Positions 1-8,897 are shown, counted from the first letter of the stretch. The stretch: DNA of 64,000 nucleotides from Microcoleus sp. FACHB-1515 (GCF_014696105.1 NZ_JACJPO010000066.1:186001-250000); one strand, 5' to 3'. Program-made: numbers and translations. The notes: generated by a model not told the origin, from the sequence alone.

Positions 1-282
1 AATGTCGGAGAGCCTGCGGCAGATTTGGGCGTGGCCGTTGCAGTGGCGGCAAGTTTTCGCGATCGCGTCGTTGATCCCGGCATCGTCTTGATTGGCGAAG
101 TCGGTTTGGGCGGACAGGTTCGCGCCGTGCCGCAGATGGAGTTGCGCCTGAAGGAAGCGGCGAAATTGGGCTTCAAGAAAGCGATCGTGCCCGCCAGCCA
201 AACCTACGCAGACGTGGGAATGGAAATTATCCCGGTTGCCCGCGTGGTGGATGCGATCGGAGCTGCTTTAGCCGCCCGCTAG
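1..282 (+). CDS. radA: DNA repair protein RadA, C-terminal part (truncated by window edge)
   Basis: The window opens inside this gene; the frame is open from base 1 and the last 93 residues are present. RadA (Sms) is a RecA-like ATPase with a Lon-protease-like C-terminal domain that helps branch migration in recombination repair. The visible part is that Lon-like domain: it has VLIGEVGLGGQVRAVPQ, then LRLKEAAKLGFKKAIVP, and a short tail naming the last helix (ARVVDAIGAAL). These are typical of RadA and differ from Lon itself, where a catalytic Ser-Lys dyad would be seen. The ATPase part and the start codon lie outside the window. Confidence 0.9.
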   Translation, partial: NVGEPAADLGVAVAVAASFRDRVVDPGIVLIGEVGLGGQVRAVPQMELRLKEAAKLGFKKAIVPASQTYADVGMEIIPVARVVDAIGAALAAR

Positions 283-312
283 TTTCTTCCTGCTCAGGCT
301 TAGCCGACACCC

Positions 313-460
313 CTAGGCTGTGTTTGAAAACCCTCTGATCCTCCCTCACCCCATAAAAAAGGAGGGAGCCGAACCGCTCCTCAAAGTCCGGGTTCTCAAG
401 GGGACAGGGGGATCTCCACGAGGCGTTGCAATCACGAGAAGCTTTTCAAACACGCCCTAG
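313..460. repeat. MITE-like element, copy 1
   Basis: This is a 148-bp non-coding element between radA and the DUF4090 gene. Its ends are near-perfect inverted repeats of 18 bp: CTAGGCTGTGTTTGAAAA at 313-330 and the complement of CTAGGGCGTGTTTGAAAA at 443-460. CTAG at both tips could be a target-site duplication of the YTAR type known for IS5-group elements; that link is an inference. The interior holds GATCCTCCC and AAGGAGGGAGCC blocks that recur in a second, shorter copy at 46402-46494. It has no coding capacity. Confidence 0.7.
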
Positions 461-485
461 ACCTGAGCAATTTTGATTTGGAAAT

Positions 486-764
486 TTATTTGCTGTAGTA
501 AAACGCGATTTCTTTTTCTTTTAGTGGAGCAAAGTCGGCATCGCGCAGCATTTGATTCAGTTCATCTTGCGGAATGTGCTTTGCGCCAATGCGGACAATG
601 CGCGATCGCATCGTATTCGACACGCCGCTGCGCTGCCGTCCGGCTTCGAGTCCCATCACTTTGTTGTAGAGGTCGAGTTTGGCGGCGGGAATCGGAGAGC
701 CGTCAAAGTCGATGCCTTCGGCAATGGCGCGATCGATCGCGTCTGCCCCGGTGGTGTCTGCCAT
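486..764 (-). CDS. DUF4090 family protein
   Basis: This is a 92-residue soluble protein of a conserved cyanobacterial family without known function (recalled as DUF4090). It begins MADTTGADAIDRAIAEGIDF and continues with the conserved core SPIPAAKLDLYNKVM, GVSNTMRSRIVRIGAKHIPQ and PLKEKEIAFYY. The open frame extends upstream to 1085 and would overlap gnd, but the upstream residues are low quality and the family starts near this Met, so ATG at 764 is chosen. No strong ribosome site is visible in front of it. It is transcribed away from gnd; the divergent gap 765-1014 should carry both promoters. Confidence 0.8.
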   Translation of the reverse strand: MADTTGADAIDRAIAEGIDFDGSPIPAAKLDLYNKVMGLEAGRQRSGVSNTMRSRIVRIGAKHIPQDELNQMLRDADFAPLKEKEIAFYYSK

Positions 765-1014
765 AATTGCTGAAATTTTGTCGCGATTGTTACGCCAGCA
801 TTCTATCAAAGCAGCGATCCCAACAGCGGCATAAAGAAAACCTTTGAGCCAGACCCGAATCGAAAAAAGTTGACTAGTCTGGAAGTCAAAACCTTTTGCG
901 AAAGATAGATTTTTTCTCCAAAAAGGTTTGCTACCTATGGCAGGAGGTATAGGAAAAATCGTTCCCCGCCCATCGACACACAAACAAAAACTCAACACCA
1001 ACGGATAGGGAAAT

Positions 1015-2535
1015 ATGGCACAAAGTTTTGGTTTAATCGGCTTGGCAGTGATGGGTGAAAACCTCGCGCTCAACGTCGAACGCAACGGCTTTCCGATCTC
1101 GGTCTACAATCGATCGCGTGACAAAACCGATGCATTTATCTCCACCCGCGCGAAAGATAAGAACGTCGTCGCCACGTATTCGCTCGAAGAATTAGTCCAA
1201 TCACTAGAGCGTCCGCGCAAAATTTTGATCATGGTCAAGGCGGGTGCGCCCGTTGATGCCGTCATGAATCAACTTAAGCCGCTGCTCGAAGAAGGCGACA
1301 TGATCATCGACGGCGGCAACTCGCTGTTCACCGATACCGATCGCCGCGTCGCCGAAATGGAATCGACCGGATTGCGCTTCATCGGCATGGGCGTCAGCGG
1401 TGGCGAGGAAGGTGCGCTGAACGGTCCCAGCCTCATGCCCGGAGGAACCGAAGCCGCCTATCGCGAAATCGAACCGATCGTCACCAAGATCGCCGCTCAG
1501 GTCGATGATGGTCCCTGTGTCACCTACATTGGCCCCAGCGGGGCAGGCCATTACGTCAAAATGGTTCACAACGGCATTGAGTACGGCGACATGCAGCTTA
1601 TTGCAGAAGCCTACGATCTGCTCAAGAACGTGATTGGCTGTAGCGATCGCGAACTGCACGAAATTTTTTCTGAGTGGAACACAACGGACGAACTCAATTC
1701 GTTCCTGATCGAAATTACCGCTGACATCTTCAGCCGCATCGATCCGGACACGAATCAGCCGCTTGTTGAACTGATTCTCGACGCTGCCGGACAAAAAGGC
1801 ACGGGTCGCTGGACGATCGCCAGTGCGCTCGAACTCGGCGTTGCCACTCCGACGATGACAGCGGCGGTGACAGCGCGGATTATGTCGTCCTACAAGGCAG
1901 AACGGGTCGCCGCTTCCAAAATTTTGGAAGGTCCCTCAATCAAATTCGACGGCGACAAAAAAGCGTTCATCAACATGGTGCGCGATGCGCTCTACTGCTC
2001 AAAAATTTGCTCTTACGCGCAGGGGATGGCGTTGCTGGGAGCCGCTTCGAAAGAGTACAACTACAATCTGAATCTGGGCGAAATGGCGCGAATTTGGAAA
2101 GGCGGCTGCATCATCCGAGCCGGATTCCTTGACAAGATCAAAGTTGCGTATCAGCACGATCCGAATTTGGCAAATCTGCTGCTGGCTCCAGAGTTTAAGC
2201 AGACGATTCTCGATCGCCAATCTGCTTGGCGCGAAGTAATTGCCACTGCTGCGAAGACGGGCATTCCCGTTCCGGCCTTTAGCGCCTCGCTCGACTACTT
2301 CGACAGCTACCGCCGCGCCAGCCTGCCGCAAAACCTGACGCAGGCACAGCGCGACTACTTCGGCGCACACACCTACATGCGTACCGATAAGGAAGGCATC
2401 TTCCACAGCGAATGGACGCAACTGGCGAAAGAGTCGCTGCAAATTTCTACCCCAGAAGTTCCCTTGGCTCACGTCGAGGAAAACGAAGCACCTCGCGAAG
2501 TGGTCGAAACGGCTCCGGTCGAAACCAAGTCGTAA
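1015..2535 (+). CDS. gnd: 6-phosphogluconate dehydrogenase, decarboxylating
   Basis: The enzyme converts 6-phosphogluconate to ribulose 5-phosphate with CO2 release and NADPH formation, in the oxidative pentose phosphate pathway that cyanobacteria use in the dark. The N-terminus carries the Rossmann motif [17 protein letters not shown]. The catalytic region shows [19 protein letters not shown] with the catalytic Lys and the HNGIEYG motif, and KGTGRWT follows near residue 260. The family is usually about 470 residues; this 506-residue protein ends with an extra acidic, Glu-rich tail of about 30 residues. AGGGAA precedes the ATG. The gene is monocistronic and convergent with the next gene, with a strong hairpin between. 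Confidence 0.97.
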   Translation: MAQSFGLIGLAVMGENLALNVERNGFPISVYNRSRDKTDAFISTRAKDKNVVATYSLEELVQSLERPRKILIMVKAGAPVDAVMNQLKPLLEEGDMIIDGGNSLFTDTDRRVAEMESTGLRFIGMGVSGGEEGALNGPSLMPGGTEAAYREIEPIVTKIAAQVDDGPCVTYIGPSGAGHYVKMVHNGIEYGDMQLIAEAYDLLKNVIGCSDRELHEIFSEWNTTDELNSFLIEITADIFSRIDPDTNQPLVELILDAAGQKGTGRWTIASALELGVATPTMTAAVTARIMSSYKAERVAASKILEGPSIKFDGDKKAFINMVRDALYCSKICSYAQGMALLGAASKEYNYNLNLGEMARIWKGGCIIRAGFLDKIKVAYQHDPNLANLLLAPEFKQTILDRQSAWREVIATAAKTGIPVPAFSASLDYFDSYRRASLPQNLTQAQRDYFGAHTYMRTDKEGIFHSEWTQLAKESLQISTPEVPLAHVEENEAPREVVETAPVETKS

Positions 2536-2551
2536 GCGATCGATTTCCCAC

Positions 2552-2574
2552 AGGGGCACACGGCGTGTGCCCCT
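2552..2574. terminator. Hairpin between convergent gnd and glycosyltransferase genes
   Basis: A perfect 10-bp stem with a 3-nt loop (AGGGGCACAC, GGC, GTGTGCCCCT) lies 17 bp after the gnd stop. There is no U-run on either side, so it may be a bidirectional factor-assisted terminator. Its sequence also resembles the GGGGC-rich palindromic repeats common in cyanobacterial intergenic DNA. Confidence 0.5.
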
Positions 2575-2585
2575 ACCGCAATTGA

Positions 2586-3587
2586 TCAATCTGCATCTGG
2601 CTCGACCACTTCGCGGACGCGATAGATCGGGCGATTTTGCGATTCGTGATAGGTACGCATACACAGTTCCGCCAGCAGGCCAAAGCTGAAAAGCTGAATG
2701 CCTGCCAGAAACAGGACAACGGCAAGAATCAGCAGCGGGCGATCGCCAATGCTTTGCCCCAAGACCAGCCTGATGAACGTGAGATAAAGGCCGATACTGG
2801 TGCCAAGGACGATCGACCCCAAGCCAATCACACCAAAGCCGTGCATCGGGCGAGTCAAAAATTTTTTGATCGCAAAAATCGTAAACAAATCCATCAGGAC
2901 GCGAATCGTTCGCCCCAGCCCATACTTGCTCTTTCCGAAGCGGCGAGCATGATGGAGAACAGGCAGTTCGGCAATTCGCGCACCTTCGATGTAGGCCAGC
3001 GCGGGTAAAAAGCGGTGCAGTTCGCCGTACAAATTCATGTCTGCAACCAGTTCCGCCCGATATGCCTTGAGCGAACAACCGTAGTCATGCAGCTTCACGC
3101 CCGTGACGTGACCAATCAGCCAGTTGGCAATTCGCGAGGGCAACAGGCGCGTCACCGCCGCATCTTGACGCTCTTTGCGCCAGCCGCTCACCAAGTCGTA
3201 GCCTTCTTCCAATTTGGCAAGCAGGCGCGGAATGTCGGCGGGATCGTTTTGCAAATCGCCATCGAGCGTAACGATCGCTCGTCCCTTGGCGTGGTGAAAT
3301 CCGGCTGCCATTGCTGCGGTTTGTCCGTAGTTGCGTCGGAGCAGCACAGCTCTCAGGTCAAATCGATCGCGCACAAGCTGCTTGAGCAAATCCGTCGAAC
3401 CGTCGGTTGAGCCGTCATCAACGCAAATTAATTCGTAGGAAATGCGATAATCCTGCATCGTGCTGGCAATCGCATTGATCAAATGCATCAGGCTTTCGAC
3501 CTCGTTATAGATCGGCACGACGATTGAGATCACAGGTGGGGCGACAGCGGTAGAAACAGGGGCGTAAGGTTCAAACGACGTACTCAT
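2586..3587 (-). CDS. Family 2 glycosyltransferase, polyprenyl-phosphate type (GtrB/DPM1-like)
   Basis: This membrane-anchored glycosyltransferase probably moves a sugar from a nucleotide donor to polyprenyl phosphate. The N-terminal GT-A domain has VVPIYNEVESL, VDDGSTDGSTDLLKQL and LDGDLQNDPADIP (the DxD-containing metal site), and HARRFGKSKYGLGRT later. Two hydrophobic helices at about residues 235-300 anchor it, matching the GtrB/ArnC/DPM1 architecture. ATG at 3587 is chosen; a TTG two codons upstream (3593) is also possible. The true lipid acceptor and sugar cannot be read from sequence. A second glycosyltransferase gene diverges from it 630 bp away. Confidence 0.9.
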   Translation of the reverse strand: MSTSFEPYAPVSTAVAPPVISIVVPIYNEVESLMHLINAIASTMQDYRISYELICVDDGSTDGSTDLLKQLVRDRFDLRAVLLRRNYGQTAAMAAGFHHAKGRAIVTLDGDLQNDPADIPRLLAKLEEGYDLVSGWRKERQDAAVTRLLPSRIANWLIGHVTGVKLHDYGCSLKAYRAELVADMNLYGELHRFLPALAYIEGARIAELPVLHHARRFGKSKYGLGRTIRVLMDLFTIFAIKKFLTRPMHGFGVIGLGSIVLGTSIGLYLTFIRLVLGQSIGDRPLLILAVVLFLAGIQLFSFGLLAELCMRTYHESQNRPIYRVREVVEPDAD

Positions 3588-4217
3588 GCACAAAACGGCA
3601 AATCGGCTGCGAAACTCTTAAGCTATCACGGAAGCGCACAAGGGGCGATCGTCACGCTTTTAGAGCAAAAGCCGTGAAATCAATTTCTGGCTGAAAGCTC
3701 AAACCCATTCAAATGGGTTGGTGCTCTGAGTTAGTTTCAACGGACCTTGCTTTGAGCCAGGAGATTAATTTCTGGCTGCCATTGCGTCAGTCCTGCTTGT
3801 TGGCTAGAAGCGATGCAGGGTCTAAGTTTGCTTGCTCCTGCACACACAGGGTTGAGGCATTGGACTTCGGTTCGTATTACCGAGTTCCATGCAGGCTCGC
3901 TGACCTGTACTAGGGTGACCGTTGCTCCCGCATTTCGATCGCTCAACACCAGAATGTAATTTCTTTTCAGGAATGTCAATTGAGTGATGTCATCGGTTTT
4001 AGCCTGGATCTGTGCTAGCATTTGGTATTTTTACTGCTATAGATGTTGTTTCGATCACCAGCGTATAAAGCAGTTGTAAAATCTGCCTGAATTGCGATCA
4101 GATCGATCAAAGATCGGGAATGCTAGAAACATGGCGACTGGGTACCCTGCTGTACTACCGATCGAAGGACACCGCTGACTCGTTGTTGCCACTCCAGTTG
4201 AAGAGGGTTCATCACGT
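3588..4217. other. Long divergent intergenic region between two glycosyltransferase genes
   Basis: This 630-bp gap must contain the promoters of both flanking glycosyltransferases. It holds a doubtful minus-strand open frame at 3737-4021 (94 residues, no recognised family), whose part ITQLTFLKRNYILVLSDRN looks protein-like and could be a gene remnant. The phrase AATTTCTGGCTG occurs twice, near 3680 and 3766. I see no RNA gene or clear operator. Confidence 0.5.
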
Positions 4218-5264
4218 ATGCCGCTGATTTCTGTTGTGATTCCGGTCTACAACGGCGCCAAAACGATTCAAGAAACGATCGAATCTGTCCAAAAACAAAC
4301 CCTCAGCGACCTAGAAATCATCGTGGTAGATGATGGCTCGCAAGACAACACGATCGCCGTTCTTGCCGCGATCGCCGATCCACGCTTAAAAGTCATTGCG
4401 GGTGCTCATGCCGGGGCGAATGTCGCTCGCAATCGTGGACTGCACGCAAGTTCTGGCGAATACGTTTCTTTTCTCGATGCCGACGATTTGTGGACACCCA
4501 ACAAGCTAGAAGCACAACTGCAAGCGCTGCGATCGCATCCTAAGGCTGGCGTTGCCTACAGTTGGACAGACCGCATTGACGAGCAAGGAAACTATCTGCG
4601 GCGTGGCGGCTACCTGAGCGTGAACGGCAACGCCCTTGCTGAACTGCTGATTACCAACTTTGTTGAAAACGGCTCAAATCCACTTATTTTGCGCGAGGCG
4701 GCGATCGAAGTCGGCGGCTTTGATGAATGTCTAACCGCTTGCCAAGACTGGGATATGTGGCTGCGCTTGGCAGCTCGCTATGAATTTGTTGCCGTTTCTG
4801 AAGTGCAAATTTTCTATCGCCTTTCTACCAATTCGATTTCGGCCAATGTATTCGCGCTCGAAGCCTGCTGCCGCAAAGTGATCGATCGTGCCTTCGCCCA
4901 AGCTCCGCAATCGCTGCAATATCTCAAGCCCTATAGCCTCGGCAACATTTACAAATATCTCACCTTTAAAGCGTTTGAGTGCCAGCTCGATCGCAGAAAA
5001 AGCATTGCTGCCGCTTGGTTTTTGCTGAATGTAGTGATCAACGATCGATCGATGATCACCGATCCGGCTGCTCGCTGTGTGGTCAGAAACGCGATTCGGA
5101 AAATTGCAATCACACTGTTGCCATCAAAGCTCGCTGCCGTCCTGCTCGATCGCTACAAAGCAGCAACCGACCTGAACTTGATACTGTGTCATTTTCGGGT
5201 CAACTTTGCCGAGATTGTTCAGCGGCAACCCGATCAGGCTGATGTTCCGCTCATGATTCGCTAA
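4218..5264 (+). CDS. Family 2 glycosyltransferase (GT-A, soluble)
   Basis: The 348-residue protein is a GT-A fold glycosyltransferase likely acting in cell-surface polysaccharide synthesis. It begins MPLISVVIPVYNGAKTIQET and has VDDGSQDNT, the donor/metal motif FLDADDLWTPNKL, and ACQDWDMWLRLA, which is characteristic of family 2 enzymes adding hexoses to glycans. No membrane helices are evident, so it should act at the cytoplasmic face of the membrane. The C-terminal 120 residues are not recognisable as a separate domain. It stands alone, divergent from the GtrB-like gene and convergent with the next gene. Confidence 0.9.
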   Translation: MPLISVVIPVYNGAKTIQETIESVQKQTLSDLEIIVVDDGSQDNTIAVLAAIADPRLKVIAGAHAGANVARNRGLHASSGEYVSFLDADDLWTPNKLEAQLQALRSHPKAGVAYSWTDRIDEQGNYLRRGGYLSVNGNALAELLITNFVENGSNPLILREAAIEVGGFDECLTACQDWDMWLRLAARYEFVAVSEVQIFYRLSTNSISANVFALEACCRKVIDRAFAQAPQSLQYLKPYSLGNIYKYLTFKAFECQLDRRKSIAAAWFLLNVVINDRSMITDPAARCVVRNAIRKIAITLLPSKLAAVLLDRYKAATDLNLILCHFRVNFAEIVQRQPDQADVPLMIR

Positions 5265-5278
5265 ACGAGCAAGATTGA

Positions 5279-5308
5279 AGATGGGTAGACTCAACAGACC
5301 ACCCATCT
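5279..5308. terminator. Hairpin after the glycosyltransferase gene
   Basis: AGATGGGT (5279-5286) pairs with ACCCATCT (5301-5308) around a 14-nt loop, 15 bp after the stop codon and between convergent genes. No T-tract follows on the plus strand, so it is a plausible but unproven terminator. Confidence 0.4.
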
Positions 5309-5346
5309 TACCCATCAGCAGGATTGGCCGCAAGTCGATCGCCGCA

Positions 5347-6474
5347 TTAAGGCTGCCCCGGTTGCGCCTGCACAACGTCCCGCCACGCCTCAATCACCTG
5401 CTGAAGGGCAGGCGACAAGCGACCTTCGAGTGAATCCGCATATTGCGTTACGCCATTTTGACTGATGAGCATGACCGTGATGTAGTCGGCGGCTCCATAA
5501 GGCGCAGAGAAGTCCAGTCGATCGAAGCGATCGAACGACTGAAGCGTTTGACGAAACTGATTAACCTGCTGCCGAGAAACGCGATAGCTGCGCTCCGATC
5601 TGCGACCCGAATCAATTTGCTCAACCACCACACGCCCATCTTCATACAGCGTTGTCGTGGTTTGGCGCGGCAGCATTCCACCATTGGCGATCGATCGAAA
5701 CACCACGCCTCGTCTAAGCGGCTGCGGCACATTTTCGGGCAGCATTTGGATGGGGGAAATTGTGCCGCCGATCGAACTTTCTGCGGGATTGAGCCGCACC
5801 TGCGTTCCGTCCTGATTGGTGTGGTAAACCCACCGCTGATTGCCATCCGCAATAACAACGCGCCAGCCCGGAAGTGCAATCATCGTACACATGATGTCCG
5901 GCTCGGAAATGCCCAAGCAGCCATCCCAGGTGCGGCGATCGGCCTGGATGACGCGCAGCCGATTTGTGGGAACGTTAAACTGCTCTGAGGCAAATCGCAA
6001 AACGGCAGTGCGAACCGCCGCAGGCAGTTGAGCATTCGGCGTTGAGGGCACATTACCTTCTCGTCGCACCGCTGTCCCTGTTCGATTCGTGCGATAAATC
6101 CAAGTTCGATTATTGGCTCGTGCGGTGACGCGCCAGCCTTCCACTACCGCCAGAGTGCAACCCTGACCAGGCTCCGCCAAACCCAAACAGCCATCCGGCC
6201 AGGTTTGACGATCGATCGAGACAATCTGCACCTGTCCTCTTGGAATGTTGAGATGCTGAGCGAGATCGCGCCGGACGGCTTGCCGCACCGATTGCAAGGC
6301 TCGATCGGAACGCGGGGTTGGGGCAATCGGCAATTCTGTTTGACCTTGAGCAAGCTGCATTGGGGTCGCCAGCAGCGCAGTCGATCCGGCCAGTTCTCCA
6401 GCCAGCAGCGTTCCTGCCACCAGCAGCAGTGCGCCCGCTCGTCGCGGCCAGTGAAAATTCGAGTTGTGGTTCAT
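5347..6474 (-). CDS. Secreted protein with two WxDGCLG repeat domains
   Basis: The 375-residue product has an N-terminal Arg pair followed by a hydrophobic segment (GALLLVAGTLLAGELAGSTALL), so it is probably exported to the periplasm. Two related domains of about 90 residues follow. The first has WPDGCLGLAEPGQGC and a WIYRTN end, the second has WDGCLGISEPDIMC and WVYHTN. Each has two cysteines that could form a disulfide, and each begins with a helix resembling LRVIQADRRTW. A third, different domain of about 120 residues follows from VFRSIANGGMLPRQTTTTLYE. ATG at 6474 has a GGAAAG ribosome site; an upstream in-frame start at 6516 lacks one. Function is unknown. Confidence 0.75.
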   Translation of the reverse strand: MNHNSNFHWPRRAGALLLVAGTLLAGELAGSTALLATPMQLAQGQTELPIAPTPRSDRALQSVRQAVRRDLAQHLNIPRGQVQIVSIDRQTWPDGCLGLAEPGQGCTLAVVEGWRVTARANNRTWIYRTNRTGTAVRREGNVPSTPNAQLPAAVRTAVLRFASEQFNVPTNRLRVIQADRRTWDGCLGISEPDIMCTMIALPGWRVVIADGNQRWVYHTNQDGTQVRLNPAESSIGGTISPIQMLPENVPQPLRRGVVFRSIANGGMLPRQTTTTLYEDGRVVVEQIDSGRRSERSYRVSRQQVNQFRQTLQSFDRFDRLDFSAPYGAADYITVMLISQNGVTQYADSLEGRLSPALQQVIEAWRDVVQAQPGQP

Positions 6475-6619
6475 ATCTGCTTTCCGTTGAATGGTTCGAT
6501 CGAGCGGAGGCTGCAACTGAGGAGCGAACTATCACCACCTCCGCCTATTTCGATAATCTTCTAGACTCGCCGCAATTTCAATCGAGTTCCAGAAATTGAA
6601 ACAGCCTACAGCAGTTGCG

Positions 6620-7405
6620 TCACAGCAGGCGCGTCACAATTTGATTCAGGCGCGGTCGCCCAAATCGTTCCCACGCACTGCCGCCGCGCAAAAACAGTTC
6701 CATCCAGCGGCGCGGCTGGCCGTCAATTTCCCAGCCGGAACTTCCGGGCGCAAAGGCCAGCGTTCCTTCCGGTACTTTGAAGCTGCCGTCCGAGTAAATT
6801 GCATCGCTTACCACATCCCCAATCCGAATCACGACTTTGGCTTCGCGCTCAAGCTGAACGTGATCGCTCGGAATTGTCGTCTTAATGTTGCCATAGCCAT
6901 CTACCCAGGCAATGCGATCGAGCGGCGCATCGGGAAGTTGAGCGGGCGAAAGCTGCTCTCCAAGCAAGCTGAAATCGTCTTGAGCGATCGCCGCCGCTGC
7001 ACTGGGAAAGACATCACGCGATCGAAACTGCGACCCGCCTCTCGACACATTCACCGTATGCAGCACTTTCGCGTGGTTTTTGATAAACGACAGCGTGTAT
7101 CCAGCATTGACGCCAACCACTTTGACACCGTTGGGCAGGAGTGCATAGGTCAAGCCTTCGCCTTCGTTGTCGCGTCGCGCGTCGGGATCGTCTTGGCGGG
7201 GCGCGCAGTTGTGGTAGATGAGGCGAGGATTGAGACCTTCATTCAGGCCCAACTGAGCAATCCAAAAGCCCGTCGCCAAGGTGCTGAAGGGCGGAACCGA
7301 AAGCCAGTGAATTTGCGCGTCGGGCAGATTTAACAGCAAGCGCTGCGTCACTTCCAGAAAGGCGGGATCGCCGTTGCCGTAGTCTGCGATCAGGCTGATA
7401 AACAT
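6620..7405 (-). CDS. SAM hydroxide adenosyltransferase / SAM-dependent halogenase family protein
   Basis: The protein belongs to the DUF62 family, whose characterised members either hydrolyse S-adenosylmethionine to adenosine and methionine or, more rarely, halogenate it. Visible features are the N-terminal LIADYGNGDPAF, which corresponds to the usual TDFG SAM-binding start, GVKVVGVNAGYTLSF, SRDVFPSAAAAIA (the usual GRDxFAPxAA block) and WVDGYGNIKTTI (the conserved D-x-F/Y-G-N segment). At 261 residues it has the family length. Water rather than halide is the likely nucleophile, by family majority. Short spacing to lepB on the same strand (116 bp) suggests possible co-transcription. Confidence 0.85.
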   Translation of the reverse strand: MFISLIADYGNGDPAFLEVTQRLLLNLPDAQIHWLSVPPFSTLATGFWIAQLGLNEGLNPRLIYHNCAPRQDDPDARRDNEGEGLTYALLPNGVKVVGVNAGYTLSFIKNHAKVLHTVNVSRGGSQFRSRDVFPSAAAAIAQDDFSLLGEQLSPAQLPDAPLDRIAWVDGYGNIKTTIPSDHVQLEREAKVVIRIGDVVSDAIYSDGSFKVPEGTLAFAPGSSGWEIDGQPRRWMELFLRGGSAWERFGRPRLNQIVTRLL

Positions 7406-7521
7406 CGTGTTTGCCTACTTCCCTACAAGTTTTGCAAATAGCCATTCGAGCCGAGGCTGCACAAAGATTGTAGGTTGAGTTTGCTTGTGTCAATGGTTGA
7501 CTCGATCGCCATACTCAAACG

Positions 7522-8115
7522 CTACCGAACACCGCCAATGCGATCGATCGGAAAAAACCGAAAAAATGCTCGACCAATAATATTTTCTTGCGGCAAAAAT
7601 CCCCAGACATGCGAATCGTTGCTGTTGTTGCGATTGTCACCCATGACAAACACCGTTTCCGGCGGCACCGTGACGCTGGGCATTTGGTAGGCAGGCGGCT
7701 CCGCGATGTACGGCTCATCGAGCGGGCGATCGTTCACAAAAACGGTTCCCGCCTCGACGCGCACCGTCTGTCCCGGTGTTGCCATCACGCGCTTAATCAA
7801 AGCTTGATCCGGGCGAAATCCCTGCTCGATCAGTGGGGCGGGCGGCTCGAAGACGACGATATCGCCATCAATGGGCGGATGAAATCGGTAGGAAACTTTT
7901 TCGACGACCAAGCGATCGCCCACATGCAGCGTCGGCACCATCGAGTCAGATGGAATGAAGCGCGGCTCAGCGACAAACGTGCGAATGAACAGCGCCAGCA
8001 CCAAGGCGATCGCCAGAATTTGCAGGTTGTCTTTTTGCGATCGCCAAAAGTTCGGTTTGACCGTTGATTTGGCAGGCGGTGTGGTTGAGGCGGCTTCGGT
8101 CGGTTTAGAGGGCAT
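7522..8115 (-). CDS. lepB: Signal peptidase I
   Basis: This 197-residue serine protease cleaves signal peptides from exported proteins at the outer face of the plasma or thylakoid membrane. A short cytoplasmic N-terminus precedes one membrane helix (LQILAIALVLALFIRTF). The catalytic Ser lies in PSDSMVPTLHVGDRL and the general-base Lys in ALIKRVMATPGQTV, with box E at VFVMGDNRNNSNDSHVWGF. The start ATG at 8115 gives the usual length; the frame stays open upstream but the extra 47 residues are not family-like. Cyanobacteria usually carry two LepB paralogues, and I cannot tell which this is. Confidence 0.95.
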   Translation of the reverse strand: MPSKPTEAASTTPPAKSTVKPNFWRSQKDNLQILAIALVLALFIRTFVAEPRFIPSDSMVPTLHVGDRLVVEKVSYRFHPPIDGDIVVFEPPAPLIEQGFRPDQALIKRVMATPGQTVRVEAGTVFVNDRPLDEPYIAEPPAYQMPSVTVPPETVFVMGDNRNNSNDSHVWGFLPQENIIGRAFFRFFPIDRIGGVR

Positions 8116-8156
8116 AGCAAACTTAAATTTTGGCTCCAGCGTTCTATCTTCCCACG

Positions 8157-8897
8157 TTAAAAGGCGTGAAAGCTTTCCGATCGCACAGCCGCCGCATTTG
8201 CCCCATGCGCCAAAACCGCATCGCGAATTTGGCTGCTGCGATCGTCTACCGCGCAAATATCAATTTCAAAATCATCGAGATCGATGCCGTTGCGAAAGCT
8301 GACGATGCCGTTGCGAAAGCTGGCGATCGTCTGCAAAATTGATTCTGGCCGAATCGTCTCGAAATAGCGAAACTGCGGCCACTGCAAAGTGAGCGATCGC
8401 CACAGATCTTCATACGGCAGTTCATCTGGCGTTTCAGGATTTGCCTGCACCAGCCACACGGGGTGCTCATACTGCTGCTCATACAGCCACTCAATTTGGC
8501 TTTTAATCGGCGCGATTCCTGACCCTTCCACGATGTAAAGGCGCGGCAGTGTGGGTAGGCGATCGATCGTCATCAAGCCATATGGTCCGCGCAAGGGCAG
8601 CGACGCGCCAATCGGCAAATCCTGCAAGTAGGCCGAACTCCAGCCAACGCGCGAGACACAAAGCTCCACGATCGGACATTGGGAGGGGGAAGAAGCGATC
8701 GAGTAGATTTTGCTAAATCGCTTGCCGTCCCGCTCAAACTTCGGCCAAACCGACTGTCCTGGCAAAAACGCGAAATCAGGATTGTGCAAATCCAGTCGAA
8801 TTGATTTAATCGTCGGCGTCAGCCAGTCGGACGCAACAACGGTCGCAATACAGTCCATCGCCTTGGACGGACGTACTAGTTCTAAGCTTTGCATCAT
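8157..8897 (-). CDS. Ferredoxin-NADP reductase-like flavin oxidoreductase
   Basis: The 246-residue protein has the two-domain fold of FNR-like reductases. The FAD domain shows FLPGQSVWPKF and FSKIYSIASSP, which matches the flavin-binding R-x-Y-S-x-x-S pattern with Lys for Arg, and LRGPYGLM. The NAD(P) domain starts with YIVEGSGIAPIKSQIEWL, a variant of the GTGIAP motif. It lacks an iron-sulfur domain, so electrons must go to or come from a separate partner. A 21-bp exact tandem duplication at 8282-8323 repeats SFRNGI(V/D) in the C-terminal half. Two adjacent ATGs (8897, 8894) are possible starts. It lies 41 bp upstream of lepB in the same direction. Confidence 0.8.
   Translation of the reverse strand: MMQSLELVRPSKAMDCIATVVASDWLTPTIKSIRLDLHNPDFAFLPGQSVWPKFERDGKRFSKIYSIASSPSQCPIVELCVSRVGWSSAYLQDLPIGASLPLRGPYGLMTIDRLPTLPRLYIVEGSGIAPIKSQIEWLYEQQYEHPVWLVQANPETPDELPYEDLWRSLTLQWPQFRYFETIRPESILQTIASFRNGIVSFRNGIDLDDFEIDICAVDDRSSQIRDAVLAHGANAAAVRSESFHAF
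8282..8323. repeat. 21-bp tandem duplication inside the FNR-like gene
   Basis: Two adjacent copies (8282-8302 and 8303-8323) differ only at the last base. The duplication is in frame and adds seven residues, so the gene is not broken. It looks recent. Confidence 0.85.

Noticed and set aside
486-1085. A 199-residue reading of the DUF4090 gene overlapping gnd
   Set aside because: The first 107 residues overlap the gnd start, are unlike the family and lack a ribosome site; the family begins at 764.
1999-3078. Long minus-strand frame of 359 codons across gnd and the glycosyltransferase
   Set aside because: It runs through two well-supported genes and has no protein-like features; it is an antisense artefact of codon bias.
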